DNA of 64,000 bases from Thermothielavioides terrestris NRRL 8126 (taxonomy: Eukaryota > Ascomycota > Sordariomycetes > Sordariales > Chaetomiaceae): assembly GCF_000226115.1 (NCBI RefSeq), contig NC_016457.1, positions 496,001 through 560,000 of the forward strand, written 5' to 3'. Shown here in pieces: positions 1 to 13,492 of this stretch (positions are counted from its first letter, which is position 1; the number at the start of each line of letters is the position of its first letter). The position numbers and the translations under genes are program-made. Below the pieces are notes generated by a model. It saw only the letters and a list, made by a program, of their open reading frames with translations. It had not been told where the DNA came from and searched no databases.

Positions 1-386
1 GCCCTTTTATATTCTACCTCGCCTTCGACGTTTAGCTTAAGCGCTAGCTAGTATTCCTATAGGTACTTAATATATATTAGCTATCCTATAATCCTCTAGG
101 CGCCTCTCCTATTCCTAAGTAGTACAAGTAGCGTATAGCGGTCTTAGATATAAGGTCTATCTATAGCAATTATAGGGTCCTTGTAGTATATTACGAGGTA
201 GGCGACGGTCTTAGGAGCTTCGCTATAGCGGTAGAGTGGCATTAGTATATTTAGCACTCTTTTCTAGAATAGGAACTGCCTAAGGCCAATAGCCCTAGTA
301 TACGCCTATATAAGGAGGGAGCTCTACGCTTTACTAAGATCTTTATATACCTATAGTATTTGAGTAGGGGGCTCTAAAGAGTATAG

Positions 387-877
387 TGAATTAGGGTGAT
401 AGACTGCCTAGACATAGAGACCTAGTTTTTTTTTCTATTTGTTTCAATGTATTGTATTCGTTGCTAAGGGGTCTAGCCCTCTAATTATATATATTTAAGT
501 AGACTAAGCCTATCTTCTTCGTCATTAAGCAAGGTATTAAACAGTTGTTAATATATGTTCGTTGACACTACGTTGGTAGTTCTCCTTCTTCTAGGAAGGC
601 TATTGAGCCTCTTCTCTTATTGTTCTACCTCTATCTAGACAATAGGCATTTAAGCTATTAAGCTCTAACCGCATTCTTATTGTCTTTTGTCTTTCTACTA
701 CATCCTACTAGACGTACCTAAGCTATGTATCTTCCTCTTAGAAGATATCCTTCCCGCTACTCGATATATATTATCTTTATCCGCCTAGAGGGACACTATA
801 TTCCTTTAGGAGCTATCTCGTACGCTTGGTCCTAGGTGTAGTAGGGTAGGTTGGTATAGAGGTTTTATACTATTTCA
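387..877 (+). repeat. 5' LTR of the 13.1 kb gypsy element
   Basis: Begins TGAATTAGGG and ends TATTTCA. It matches 13001-13492 over its whole length; most visible differences are C/T or G/A, as expected from RIP. It carries more TA-directed changes than the 3' LTR. A primer-binding site should follow 877, but no tRNA match could be confirmed by eye. Confidence 0.92.
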
Positions 878-1769
878 AATAGGGGCTTAATCAGGGAAGA
901 GCTTAGCTCTATATCTAAATAGGACAGTATAGACTACAAAGTCTTCTAAGATTGTAGAACTATACAATGCTATATTGATAACTATATAACGACGATATAG
1001 CCGACCTATTGAGGCTCTAGTATACCGATACTAGTATCTCTGGGAGGTATAGCAACCTGTTAAGGCGTACGTATTCTAGGGGTCTATTAAGACCTTGTCC
1101 TAGAAGACCTTCCTTTGCCTAGACAGCGTAGAGCATTAAAAAGATATCTCGTTATCCCTAATACTTCGAAGACCTATTGAGGCTTCGTCATTATCGATAT
1201 AGCGGTTGTAAAACGCTAACCTAATCGAAAGACGATAGTTCTATCCTTCTAAGTAGAGATAGAGATAGAATTTTTATCGATTATCATTTTCTTCTCTAGC
1301 CTAGCCAAACTAGTTACAAAAGTAGTTAAGTGTAGTAGCTACTTATAAGCTTCTAGGCTTAGAGCTACACCTTTATAACATTTAGCTCCTTCTAATAGTA
1401 TATCTAGCACTGTTTTATATTAGATATAAGGTCTTAGTATAGACTTTTGCTTTTCTTTTTAAGAGCTATGCTCTTACCGCTATTATACTAGTTGGGTTTA
1501 GTATATTAGTTGCTAGGGGTATCTAAATAATCTATAAGAAACCTATAGTTATCCTTTAGAGCCTTTAGACTATATATTCTAAAGGAACCTAGCTTCTTAA
1601 GAGGTTTTCTTCCTCTAGATAGACGTCAAAGGAGCTAACATTCCTATAGAAATGTATATATCAGTCTTTTTATAGTCTATCGATATAGTCGTTGCCTTTC
1701 TCAAAGATAATAGCTAAACGTCTAATGACTAGGCTCTAGTAATATATATATACATTGTCTATAGAAGCT

Positions 1770-4700
1770 CTAGGAATTCCGTCGACCTCTATAATACTAT
1801 TAATCTTAACGTTAACCTTCGAAGGAGAGTCCGAGGACGTATCTGTCTTATAGCCTTTCTAAAGTATATTAAGCGAAGAAGACCTAGCTAAAGTAGCGTA
1901 GATACTCCTTTTATCTTCGTTAAATACCTCTATTCTGTCTATCTATATAGAGGTACCTATAGTAATACCTTCTAGTCTCTCTGAAGCCAAAGCTTTAAAG
2001 AAGATAACCAAATACGTTCTTGCTATTACGCTTAGTACAACCTTTCCGACCTTAGCGAAGGCTAGCCTTTAGGGCTACTTCTCTAGTTAGAATGCTATAC
2101 GATAGATTAAGACCTTTAAAGAGATGTATAAGGCTTATTAGATTACTAATAATAAGACCTATATATACCTATTTAAACTTTAGTATAATACTATGATCTA
2201 GCCTATTATTTGTTACTAGGAGAAAAAGGACTAAAAGACTTAGGTAGCTTTTAAAGCTAAGTTCCTAAAGCGTTAGAAGAGCAACGATCTAAAGTAGTAT
2301 AGTAACGGAGGTTACTTTTATAATCTAATCGAAGGGAGATGCTAGCTAGTTAGCAAGGTTATCTACAACTACTTTAAGTTGATCGACTATATATACGCTA
2401 TTGCCTCTACTAAAGTTTATAAAGAGCTATAGTATATAATCGTTCTAACTATATAGCGTACGCTTGATTAGCGGATTTAGGTAGCTTTTAAAGACTACTA
2501 GTATACCCTAAAGAAGGACGACAAGGACTCTATTTGTATTACAAAGTAGGTAAACTTCCTCGAGTTCGTTTAAGATACTCTTTAGAAGGGTCTTAATGTA
2601 GGAGACCTCTTTCTTAAGACCTATAAGCGTAAGATCGATCTATAGAAGTAATACTCGCCTTCGGCTATATCTACTATTAAGATGACTCCTAAGCTATAGG
2701 AGTAGGAAGAGGAGGAACTGAAGAAAGCTCTTATATCTATATCTAACAATATCGACAATCTAGCTAATTAGCTTTAGCGTCTACGTATTTAGAAGTAAAA
2801 GATTGCTAAGTAGTTTAAACGGAAGATTAAGGCCCTTCGTTTATATAGAATCGATCCTACTTCTAATAAGATCGAGGTACTCTAGACGTATTTCTAGTAG
2901 TAGCGGAGTCGTTTATAGGAAAGACGCGTTAGCTTCGTTACTAGCCTACGTATTGACAATCGTCCTTTTAGCTATAGCTAGCCTATAAGTTCTAGCTGTT
3001 GCTACTACTATAGTGACTCTAACTATATAGTTCTTAAGTATATAGAGGCTATAAAAGCTATAGTTATAGGTCTAATATATTGTAAGGGCATAGACTACTG
3101 CCTTAGCGATAGGAGTAAAAAGGGCTATATACTAGCTAAGACGATCACCTTTACAAAGGCAAATGTCAACAATGTATAAGAGGTTAGTAAGATTAGTTAG
3201 CTTATCCTTATATATATAGCCTATTACCTACGGTATAACAGTTACCCTATATACTAGGCGTACTATTGTGAGTATAAGCGCCTAAATAGTTGTCTATTTA
3301 AGCTAGATATATCCCTAGTGCTAAACAAACATTACCTCTAGCAGCCTAAGCTATATTAGGAGCCTACGACTATCTAGACGACGATCAATCGTCTTATATA
3401 TAAAGGAGAGCCTAAGCTCACCTCTACCTTCTATTATATAGTATCTAATTAGTTGTTGTTTTATATAGTTCTATTAGAGGAAGATTATATCTTAATTTAG
3501 AAGGTTGTTCTACAACCTATATTGAAAGCTAATAAATTCTATTAATTACCTTTTCCTCTCTCTAACTAGACCGAGGGGGAAGCTAAGGAGGAAGTAGACA
3601 AGGAAGTAGAGACTATACTTCAAGGTATACCATCTACTAAGCGTCGGTTTACTAAGGACGAAAGGGAAGACGACATCTAGATAGGTAGCACTCCTATACC
3701 TCTAGCGGAGCCTCCTTATATAACTATCTTTAAAAACCTAGCTATAGTGAACTATATAAAGAAAGAAGAGCTATAGTCTAAGCCGCCTACGCTAAAGGTT
3801 ACTACGTTACCTCTATATATAAAGGATATGATCTATACTATAATAAAGGCAAAGACTAGTCTAACCTTTAACGACTTAGTCTACATCTTGCCTAAGTACA
3901 AAGACGCTCTAATTATATATCTATAAGGCATTTCCACTAATATCGAGGTTATTAACTACAAAGGGTCCAGTGTTCTTAAGCCTAATGGACTAGCTACTAT
4001 ACTAAAAGATATAGAGGTCTATATATAGGCTTTATATACTAATGTAAATACATTTAATAGCCTTTGCTCTAGCTAGACTAAGACAGTTCTAGCGATCTTC
4101 GGAGTTACTAAGGACAGCGCGTAGAGCATCTATATAGGAAGCCTCTAGGAGTATTAGATTTATAAAGGTCCGTCTAAGGATATTGACGATTGTATCTATA
4201 CCTTGCTCTAGAAGTCTATTTTAACGCTTTTGGTCTCGTAGTATATAGAACTTAGTATAATAATAAGAGTATAGTCGCTTCCTACTCTATATATCTAGTT
4301 TAAAAAAGGTTATTATAATAAGTATCTTGCCCTAATCGACTCTAGTTCAGAGTACAACTATATTTTAATAAACGTTGTCGAGAAGTATATATTACTATAC
4401 TAGCCTATTAAGGTCGTCTTAAAGGGTCTTTATAACTTAGTACCGTTCTTTAGAGAGACCTAGGTCACTCTTTACCTAGGCGGAGTTAGTATCAACCTTT
4501 ACTTCTTTGTAACTAAGGACACCGCTAGCGGATATAAAACAATCCTTAGTATACCGTTCGTCAAAGATATTGCTCTAATTTTCGATTACTATAATAGCAA
4601 CCTAATTACTGCTAATCTACTTATAGAAAGATAGTCTAGGTATATATCGTTTCTAAGAAGATTACCTAGTAGAATTATCTACTATCTCTAACGTGATTAG

Positions 4701-7700
4701 CCGTCTAGGAGCAATTCTAAAGATTAACGAAGAGTCCTAAAAGAATCTTTAACTAGGTAGAGATAGAGGAAGGCGAGACTGCCCTTAGTTTCCTTAACAA
4801 TGATATAGGTAAAGCGGTTTTTCATTTTGTTTTATAAAAGTCCTATATACTATTCTTTAATACTCTTTTTCATATTATATATTCTTATTCTTTATCTTCT
4901 CTATCTAGATAGACGAAGATCGAATTATTGTCCTATTTAGAAGGGAAGAGGGGGACCTTAGTCGGAAACCCCTTTTCTAACTAGAGACTAAGGCGAGGAT
5001 TCGAATATAAAGTTAAATATACCTTAAAGACGTTTATACTCTAGAAGAATGTTATAAACAAGGTTTAGCTAGTCGATTTAGCCCTATTAGATAGCTCTAT
5101 ACTAAAGGGAGACCTATTATAGTAGGAGAAGCGGCTTATAAAGGCTAAAGCAAAGACGTAGTTTAAGAAGGAATAAGACGATCTTATAGTCCTTTATTTC
5201 TTAGATCTTAAGCTAGGCTCAAGGCTTACTAAGGAGCGCCTTTAAACGATACTCGCTACTATAGATAGTTTCTTTAATAAGCTAGAAAAGAAGATGTTCA
5301 CTAAGATCTTATAAAACTAAGAAGCTACGTTTATATAGGATTTCACTAAGTATAGGTATATCTATAAGGATATTGTCCTACCCTAGTATATTAAGACTAT
5401 CCTATATAAGGCCTAGTAGAGTAAGTCTATTCCAATTCTAAAGCCGCTAATACTAAAGGTTATTAATCTACTTAGAGAGAGGCAGATATATAGAATTATC
5501 GAGTATAGCTATATAAGCTACTATAATAACTAGTTCTTTATTCTTAAGAAAGACAGTAGATTATAGCTTATTAATAATGTTTAAAAGGCCAATGCTATAA
5601 CGATCTATAACGCTTTCGTTTTGCCTACTATAGAGGAATTTAGTAAGGACTTTGGTAGCTATAAGTTAATGTCTTTCCTAGATCTCTTCTCTAGTTATAA
5701 CTAGGTTAATCTCGATAAGTAGAGCTACGATTTAACGACCTTTTCGACGCTAATCAGTCTCTTCTATATATATATACTATTGATAGGAGGTATAAATTCC
5801 ATTGCCTAGTTCTAGCAAGCTATAACAACGATCTTTAGTAACCTTATCCTAAATGTTTATTAAATCTACCTAGACAACATTGTAGTAAAAGGTCCTTAAT
5901 CTAATTATAATAGCCGTCTAGATAGAGAGGGACATTATAAATTTATTGTCGAGTATCTTAAGAATATTAATATAGTGTTACTAAATATAAAGCTAGTAGA
6001 TACAACTATCGCTATAATAAAGTCGAAGTAGGTATAGCCAAAAGCGGTTTTACTTAGTTATCTTTATATACCTAATAGGCACCTTCCTAAAGAAGCGAAG
6101 GTAATTAAGATAAGAGAGTAGAAGACCTATTCTAACGTTAAGAAGGTATATACCTTCGTTAGAATAGTTAGATACTACTAGATCTAGATCAAGGGATTTA
6201 CGATTATCGCGATTCCTCTTTATACTCTAATAAAGAAAGACACTAAGTAGACTTAGAGGCCTACTAAGTAGAAGGCGATAAACGAGCTAAAGGAGAAAAT
6301 CACTACTACTCTAGTCCTTATAACGCTTGTCTATAGCGATCTATAGTATAGTATAATCTTCTTAGTTTACAATGTCAACATCCTTGGCTAGAGAGATATA
6401 TTTAAGTAGATCGGTCCCAATGGTAAAAGATACCTATATAGGTTTAAAAGCAGCATCTAGTTAGAGGTAGAGAAGCGGTATAATGCTATAAAGAGGGAGC
6501 TAAAGGGGCTACTCTTCCTCCTAAAGCGTTTTCGTCGCTACCTCTTTAACGTATATTTTACTATAGAGACTAATACTCTAGTTCTAGTCTATTAGCTCAA
6601 TAGTACTATAAGTAATATTCTAAGTACTTTTATAATATACTAGATTACTTAGATCCGCCTATTCAACTTCGAAGTTAAGTATATCCTAGGTCCTAAAAAC
6701 GTTATAGCTAACGCATTATCTTATAAGCCACCTAGGCCCTCTGACTATATAGAGAAGGAGTTGGAAGAGGACATCGACAACTAGGTCGACGCTTAAATCT
6801 TTGTCAACTATATAGGCGAAGAGACTTCGTATCTAGAGGGGAAGCTAGAACCTATCCGCCTTTAGGATAGTTACTTCTAGCGTTCCTAGGATATCGCCTA
6901 CTTCCTATCGACGATAGAAGCTCCGCCTAGCTACAGTCTACACTAGAAGCGACGTTAGCTTAAAAGGGAAGCGTTAAAGTACTTTGTTAAAGATCGTTAC
7001 CTTTTCCTCTAAAATATAAATTATATATAGTGTTATAGGCGCGTTGTTGACACCTCTAAGGAGAGGCGTTTAATCTTCGACTAGTGTTACAATAAGGTTA
7101 GCTATTATAGAAGGGAGCTAACGTACCAACAAGTAACGAACTACTACTACTAGCGTAGTATATACAAGGATATAGCGAACTAGATTTAGGCTTGTACCCT
7201 ATATCAAGTGTATAATGCCTAGAGGTTTAAAGAAATAGTAGGTTGGATAGCGCTTCTACCTTTTCCTTTTGCTAAATAGCACCTCGACATCCAATATATA
7301 CCGTCTAGCTATAGAGAGAAGAAGTATTTCCTTGTCGAGGCTTACGACGATCTTATAGGATACGTCGAGGCTAAGATCCTACTAAATAAGTCCTCTAAGT
7401 CTATTAAGTCCTTTATTTTATAGTATATCCTTTATCGCTAGGGTTACCCTATAGTTATAGTTGTCGACGAAGGCTCTAAGTTCAAAGGCGAAGTTAAGAA
7501 GATCCTTTGTAAGCTAGGTATTAAGAGAGTCATTATCTCGCTATATAATTCGTATACAAACGGTATAAATAAGGCTAGCTATATCCTAATTGCTACCTTA
7601 TTTATAAAGATAACTGATAGTATAGGAAAGAGGTAGAGAGAGCTCTTTCTATATATCTTATATACAGATTATACAACTATTAGAGGCTCTTATAGAATAT

Positions 7701-8230
7701 CTCTTTTCTTTTTTACCTATAATTATAAGCCTATTAGTCTAGTCGAGTTTAATGTTCCTATATAGCGAATTCTTACCTAGGACTCTATCTACGCCTAGTT
7801 AGAGGAAGAAGATCCTACAAAGGTCTACACTAAGCTTATTGTCCTCTATACCTATATCCTCTAGGAAGTAGAGTATAATTATAAGATTGCTATTAAACAG
7901 GTTGCTATAGCTTATAAGAAGATAGCTAAATACTACAATAAGGCCTATAAATATAAATTTCGCCTAGAAAACGTAGTAATATCTGTTAGCGACCTTGTCC
8001 TCGTCTATAATAACGTTTAGCAGCTAGATATAAGCTTAGTCTAAAAGCTAGAATACCATTGGTTTAGTCTATTCTATATTCAAATAATTAAAGACTAGGA
8101 TATTTACTTCCTAGAGACTTTGGACAGTATACCTATTTAGATGTTATATCCTCTAAATTATATAAAGAAGTTCTTTAAACTAGATAACGTCTAGCTAGAA
8201 GTAGATAGTACAAACCTATTTCTCTATTTA
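1770..8230 (+). pseudogene. RIP-degenerate gypsy gag-pol
   Basis: Reads as a long plus-strand coding frame with stops almost only at codons that would be CAG, CAA or TGG before RIP. Visible in order: a gag-like region (about 1770-4200); an aspartic protease core where LIDSG reads LIDSS (about 4335-4355); a Ty3/gypsy RT with a DLFSSY-type block (about 5680) and catalytic YLDN in place of YLDD (5867-5878); an RNase H-like region with the usual RRYNAIKRELKGLL block (about 6475-6735); and an integrase with an H2C2-like head (about 7020-7180), a DDE core with the VDEGSKFKGE block (about 7470) and a GPY-like C-terminal part to about 8200. Start and end are approximate. Not functional. Confidence 0.85.
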
Positions 8231-9589
8231 AAGGGGCGTAGCGACGACGAGCGCTACTACGACGGTCGCTACGACGACGGCCACCTCGACGGAGGCTATT
8301 GCCTCGATAGTCGCTATAACGAAGTGTAGAACGATAGGGGAGCTAATCCTAGCCCTAGCGCTAGTCGAGACTTAGCTACCTTAGCGCTCTACGACAGGGA
8401 GATATATATTAGACACTTCTAAGGAGAACGCTATTGCCTCGATAGTCGTTTAAAGCTCTATAAGGATAATAAAGAGGGGTCTAGTACCGTCGAAGACAAC
8501 TAGAATACTAGCGACTAGACTATAGGTTGTTACCCCTATTAACTAGCTAAGACTTCTAACAGTAGTTAATTGGTCGAGCTTCCTTATAGTAGCGAACTAT
8601 ATAGCGCCTTAACTAGTCGATAGTACCGCCTTAGCGATCCTTATCGTATTTATAGCGATAGCCTATTAAAGGAGGAAATTACGTAAATAGTCGTTGAGGA
8701 CGCTACAACTATAGTAGAGGAGGAGGTCCTTAAGGAAGAAACCCTTAGTCGTACTATAGCGCTTTAGGCTAGCTAGACTCACTTGACTATAAAGGGGGTA
8801 AAGAAAGAGCAACCTCGTTAAAAGCTTATTGTCGAAATCCCCTATAAAAAAACCACCTAGTTTTTAATACTAGCCCTCTAGATATATAAAGATATACGTT
8901 CTAGAAAGGGGGGAGGGTATAGAAGCTACTACCTCCAATAGTTTTACTAGCGTTTAGCTATATTTCCTTCCTAATACCTATTGTTATATTAGCCTTCTAC
9001 TCGCTAGTAATGTCTTTGTTAGCTATATCTCATTTAGTCTTTATCTATCTATTGTCTTTCGCTCGTTTTTAGCCCTTAGAACCTTATTCTTTTTCACTAG
9101 TACCTAAGTTTTCTTTCTAAAGGGCAGCCCTACTCTTAGAGGCTTTATAGTCGTTTTTACCTTTTATTTTTTCACTTCTATCCTCTAGATAGATAGTTTC
9201 TATTGTATAGGACTAAGTTTCTTAGAGCTAAAGTCAAGGCTAAGAAAAATCTACAATTAGGATATATAGTCTTTTAATCTACTATCTATAGGCTAAGCTC
9301 TTAGACTATATCCTACCCCCTGCCCGTCCTTATCCATTTTCTCTGTCCTTTAGTGACATAAGCTTTTATAGTTGGTCTAGTACTACGCTATTTGTTTCTT
9401 AATAGCAACCTCTAGTAGGATAAACTACTCTTAGCCTACCTCTTCTAGGTATAGCTTTAGCCTAGAATCGTTTTTCGAATTATATAGAAGATAGTCCTAT
9501 AAGATTAAGTCCTAAGCTAGGTACTTCTAATCATTCTTATAAACACAAGTCTAAGTATACTCCTTCTCTAACTAGATACAATTAGTGTA

Positions 9590-10640
9590 CTTATTGCTAA
9601 AGAGAGAAGTAAGAGAAGTATAGCTATTAAAGGGCTAAGTTATATAGACGTCCTTGTCCTTACTAAAAGGAGTTGTTAAACGCTAATACAATAGTTTATA
9701 GCTATAGCAAAGTACTTTATTGCTATAGGAGTATTAGTCTTCCTCTACTTAGAAGGCAAATATAAAAGGGAAGTATAGCGCTTATTTACAACCCTATATC
9801 TAGATTAAAAGCGCTAATATTTAGTTTAGGCGTATAGTAAGATAATATATCTAACGCCTAAATAGTCTACTATTGTAATGCTCTATAAACACTAGATAGA
9901 GGACCTAGGTATTATAGTACTGTTCAACTACGTTAACTAGCCTATCGTCGATATAAACCGATTGCTATATCCTACGTTAATCTTACTAATTGCTTAGCAG
10001 GACCTACTAGACGTATAGCAATCTAACGTTTAGTCGATAGATCTTAATTATATTATAGATAGCCTTATATTCGACTAAGATCGTAGTATACTTATTAATA
10101 TAGCGTTTATCTTTTAATATTAGTAGATCCTTTATTTTGCTTTAGACTACCTAGATACACTTCTAAGCTACAAAGATCGTTATTTTCAGTATTAACGAGA
10201 GATCAATCTAACGGTTTATAATCCTATATAGTAGTAGCCTCTAGTCATTTACTTTATTAGTAATTTCCTATAATATATTGTAGGTATATCAGTTGCTTAG
10301 CATTATAGTTTCTAGGTTGTAAATTTATATATAGGAGCTATATACGAATTTAAAAAGGAAGTAGAAGACCCAACTAAGAACCTAATCTAACTAGAGAGAG
10401 GAGGGCACTAAAATAAAGTAGTAAGAAGGTTAGAGGAAGAAAATAGTTCTAGGATAGTAAAGAGGAGAGGAAGGCCTTAAGAATTTAGGGGGCGAATGCT
10501 TATTTCTAGCTAATCAGTGGGCGCTACGAGCCTTATCTATTTTCTTTCGCCTAGTTTAGAAAAGAGCTAAGTAGTCCTCCTACCTTCGAAGGCTTGCCTA
10601 CCCCTTTTTCTTAATCCTCTCGCTAATTCGCTTATAATTA
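9590..10640 (+). pseudogene. Accessory ORF of the 13.1 kb gypsy element, AT-hook-like motif
   Basis: Between the integrase and the Ulp1-like region a plus-strand frame (codon phase of the ATG at 9877) stays open apart from TAG/TAA codons that look like RIPed Gln or Trp. It encodes a hydrophobic and Gln-rich stretch. At about 10440-10475 a basic block follows, containing KRRGRP, which resembles an AT-hook core (RGRP). I do not recognise the family. It may be the N-terminal part of the same protein as the Ulp1-like domain downstream or a separate protein. Limits are approximate. Confidence 0.4.
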
Positions 10641-10739
10641 ACTATTTCTTCTACCTCGCCTATTATACTCTGATTTTTCTTATAATCGTTTTAATTGGTC
10701 TAGAACTTTCTATCTAGAGAGCAACTTTTCTTATAAGCC

Positions 10740-12999
10740 AATTTTTCATATACTATCGTAAATATCGCTATAGGCCGTTGTAGGATTCCTAATTTTATAG
10801 GGCCTATATAGCCCTAGGCCGATATAACTGCTAACCTAGAATAGAAGCAGCTGCTTAGAGAGCTTAAGTTTTATATATTATAAGGTTTATAAAAGCTTGC
10901 TAGCAATAGCGATTAGGTATAGTATTACACCTCCCTTGTATAGTAAGAGCTAGGCTTAAAGATACTAGGCTACCTAGGTAAGACTAGCCTTAAGCTTTTC
11001 CTATTTTTATAGACTCTAAAGAAGTACCTATAAGATATAATTAACTAACGACCTAACTAGATCCTAAGCCCTTAGCTTAGTGTAAACCCTAAGATTATAA
11101 AGTACCTATTCCTAGACTAGCTAGAGGGAAGGTCTCTAATAGATCGGTTTTTCAACATCTATTTTATAGATATAGGTATTTCGCTCTTCGATATAGAAGG
11201 TATATTATTTAATAAAGAATAACTAGATTATAAGACGATCTTAGATATTATATAGTTTTTCTTTCGTCTTTATAAGGACTATCTCTAGATCTACCTATAG
11301 CTAGTCTTAGACTATAGTCCTATACTAAAGGAGTTCTACCGGTCTAACTAGAGGGTCATTGCTAACAATTGCTATTTCTAGGTCTTCCTTTACTTCGTTA
11401 GCGAAAGACATTGGGTAGTTACTATCTTCGATTAAGTCGAAGGACGGCTCTACTACTTCGACTCCCTGTTCAAGAGCTTAGAGATATATACTAATATCTT
11501 ATTAGAGGTCTAGATTGCCTTTTAGTCTATCTATAGGTTCCTTTAGATATAGCTATATAAGGAGGTTATCGTCTACTACCTTTAGTAAAGTTTAGAATAA
11601 GAGTATAGATAGTTTACCTTTAAGTTTATATAGGCCTTTCTTTAAGAACTTTAGCCCTACCTTCTAGATGGATAGACGTAGTTTAGGCTACCTTAACTTT
11701 AGCTATACTAGAGAGATAGTAAGATAGTTATATAGTAGTATATATTACACTTATAGTTAGGAACTTATAGGCTAGCTCTTAGCACCTTTAAGGATTGCCT
11801 ACTTTGTACTAAGGTAGTCCCTTTACTACTATAGGACAATAGTAAGATATATAAGCTCCCTCTAGACCTACTATCTTCGACTAAAGAGCCTATATAGCTT
11901 ATAGTCTTAGAGTATAACGAAGATAAGGTAATCGAAGTCCTTTAGGCCAACGACGTATTTACGCCTAATGTTTCTAAACTCGATAACCTATCTATATATC
12001 TCTATAACCACTTTAGTAATATAGAACTTAGGATCCTAGCTATATACTTAGTAGCATTTAGGGAAGCCTAGCTCTTTAACTAGAGCGAAAAAGGAGTGAT
12101 TACTACTATTCGAATTATCTTTATACCTTAGTCAAAGAAGGACGTAGCCTACTAAGTATACTACTATAGGGTTGTAGGACTCCTACTGGATAGACAGTTA
12201 AACGGTGTACCGCCTTTGCAAGACCCTATAGGCGACTTTAGACAATAGCTATAGAGTATATTCCTAGTACCTAGTACTATTCTGCCCCTCCGACTAGAAG
12301 ACTAGCAAGCTACTTTAGGTCTATTAGTAGCATTTATAGAAGATCTTAACAATATATCAACTTAGCGGGATATTGAAGCTAAGATTATAGAGATTACTAC
12401 GCTACGAGCGACTACGATATAAAGGTTTATTAATACCCTTATAGACAAGATAGACTAGGAGCGCCTCCTTAATAGCGACCTAGTTAAGGACCTTGGGGCA
12501 CTAGTATAGGCAGCCCTTAAGAAGATAGTACTTAATCTCTACCTCTAGGAAGAGGAGACACTTATCTATATACTTATAAGGAGGCTAGACTACCTTAAGA
12601 TGCCTTATACGCTAGTGTAGAAGTATCTTTAGGTACGTAGATCACCTATATTATCTAGCTAGACGTCACCTTCAGTGTAGCACTATAGTAAGCGCCCTTG
12701 CAAGGAGCCTATAAAGCCTAGACGTCTACTTTGCCTACCTCTATATAACCTATATAACTACGCCTTTGTCTATAAGTATAAGTATTTAGTATAGTAGCAA
12801 GGATAGGACGTGTATATTAAGGAAGTAGAGGAGTACGAAAGACGATATAATTAGCTACTATAGCTAGCTAGACCTTCGTAAGCCGAGAGAGCTATATATA
12901 GAGAGTAGCTTAAAGAGTAGCGACGATAAGAGGTATATACTAGAGAGCTTTTAAGGTGCGAGCTTGCCTATAGGAGCGTATAGCAAGCTTAAAAGGGAA
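10740..12999 (+). pseudogene. Accessory ORF with Ulp1-like (C48) cysteine protease domain
   Basis: A degenerate plus-strand frame running to the polypurine tract of the 13.1 kb gypsy element. It contains RHWVVTIFD (His codon 11409-11411) and YYFDSL (Asp codon 11460-11462), the His/Asp signature of the Ulp1/SENP C48 peptidase fold. The spacing is His +17 to Asp, as in yeast Ulp1 (H514, D531). In the same frame 48 codons after the Asp is TAT (11604-11606) followed by AGA. This is what RIP makes from TGT GGA, so it sits where Ulp1 has its catalytic Cys and Gly. Six codons before it is TAA (11586-11588), a RIPed CAA at the position of the oxyanion-hole Gln. The C-terminal third (about 12280-12990) is charged and helix-like without a known domain. 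Inactive now. The family call is inference from motif spacing. Confidence 0.6.
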
Positions 13000-13000
13000 G

Positions 13001-13492
13001 TGTAAATTAGGGTGATAGACTGCCTAGATATAGGGACCTAGTTTTTTTTCTATTTGTTTTAGTACGTTATATTCGTTACTAGGGGGTCTAGCCCTCTGAT
13101 TATATATATTTAAGTGGACTAAGCCTATCTTCTTTGTCATTAAGCAAAGTATTAAGCAGTTGTCAATATACGTTCGTTAACACTACGTTGGTGGTTCTCC
13201 TTCTTCTAGGAAGGCTGCTAAGCCTCTCCTCTTGTTGTTCTACCTCTGTTTAGACGATAGGTATTCGAGCTGTTGAGCTCTGATTGTATTCTTATTGTCT
13301 TTTATCTTCTTGCTATATCTTACTAGATGTACCTGAGCTATATGTCTTCCTTTTAGAAGATATCCTTCTTGCTACTCGATATATACTATCTTTATCCGCC
13401 TAGAGGGACACTGCATTCCTTTAGGAGCTATCTTGTACGCCTGGTCCTAGGTGTGGTGGGGTAGGTTGGTGTGGAGGTTTTGCACTATTTCA
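13001..13492 (+). repeat. 3' LTR of the 13.1 kb gypsy element
   Basis: Begins TGTAAATTAGGG, directly after the purine tract AAAAGGGAAG, and ends TATTTCA followed by the target duplication ATAG. It is less RIP-mutated than the 5' LTR. Confidence 0.93.

Larger units (their letters stand above)
387..13492 (+). mobile_element. 13.1 kb Ty3/gypsy LTR retrotransposon with extra 3' ORFs
   Basis: Full-length LTR element inserted in the minus-strand LINE. It has 491/492 bp LTRs, a 4 bp target duplication ATAG (383-386 and 13493-13496) and a polypurine tract (12990-13000) abutting the right LTR. The LINE sequence is continuous across the insertion, so both ends are well fixed. Order inside is gag, aspartic protease, RT, RNase H, integrase (1770-8230), then about 4.7 kb of further degenerate coding sequence up to the PPT, with an AT-hook-like motif and a Ulp1-like domain. 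That tail makes it much longer than an ordinary 5-8 kb gypsy element. All reading frames carry RIP-type stops, so it is non-autonomous now. Confidence 0.92.

Noticed and set aside
2803..2988. Short open frame within the 13.1 kb gypsy gag region
   Set aside because: Out of frame with the gag reading; a chance opening in RIPed DNA.
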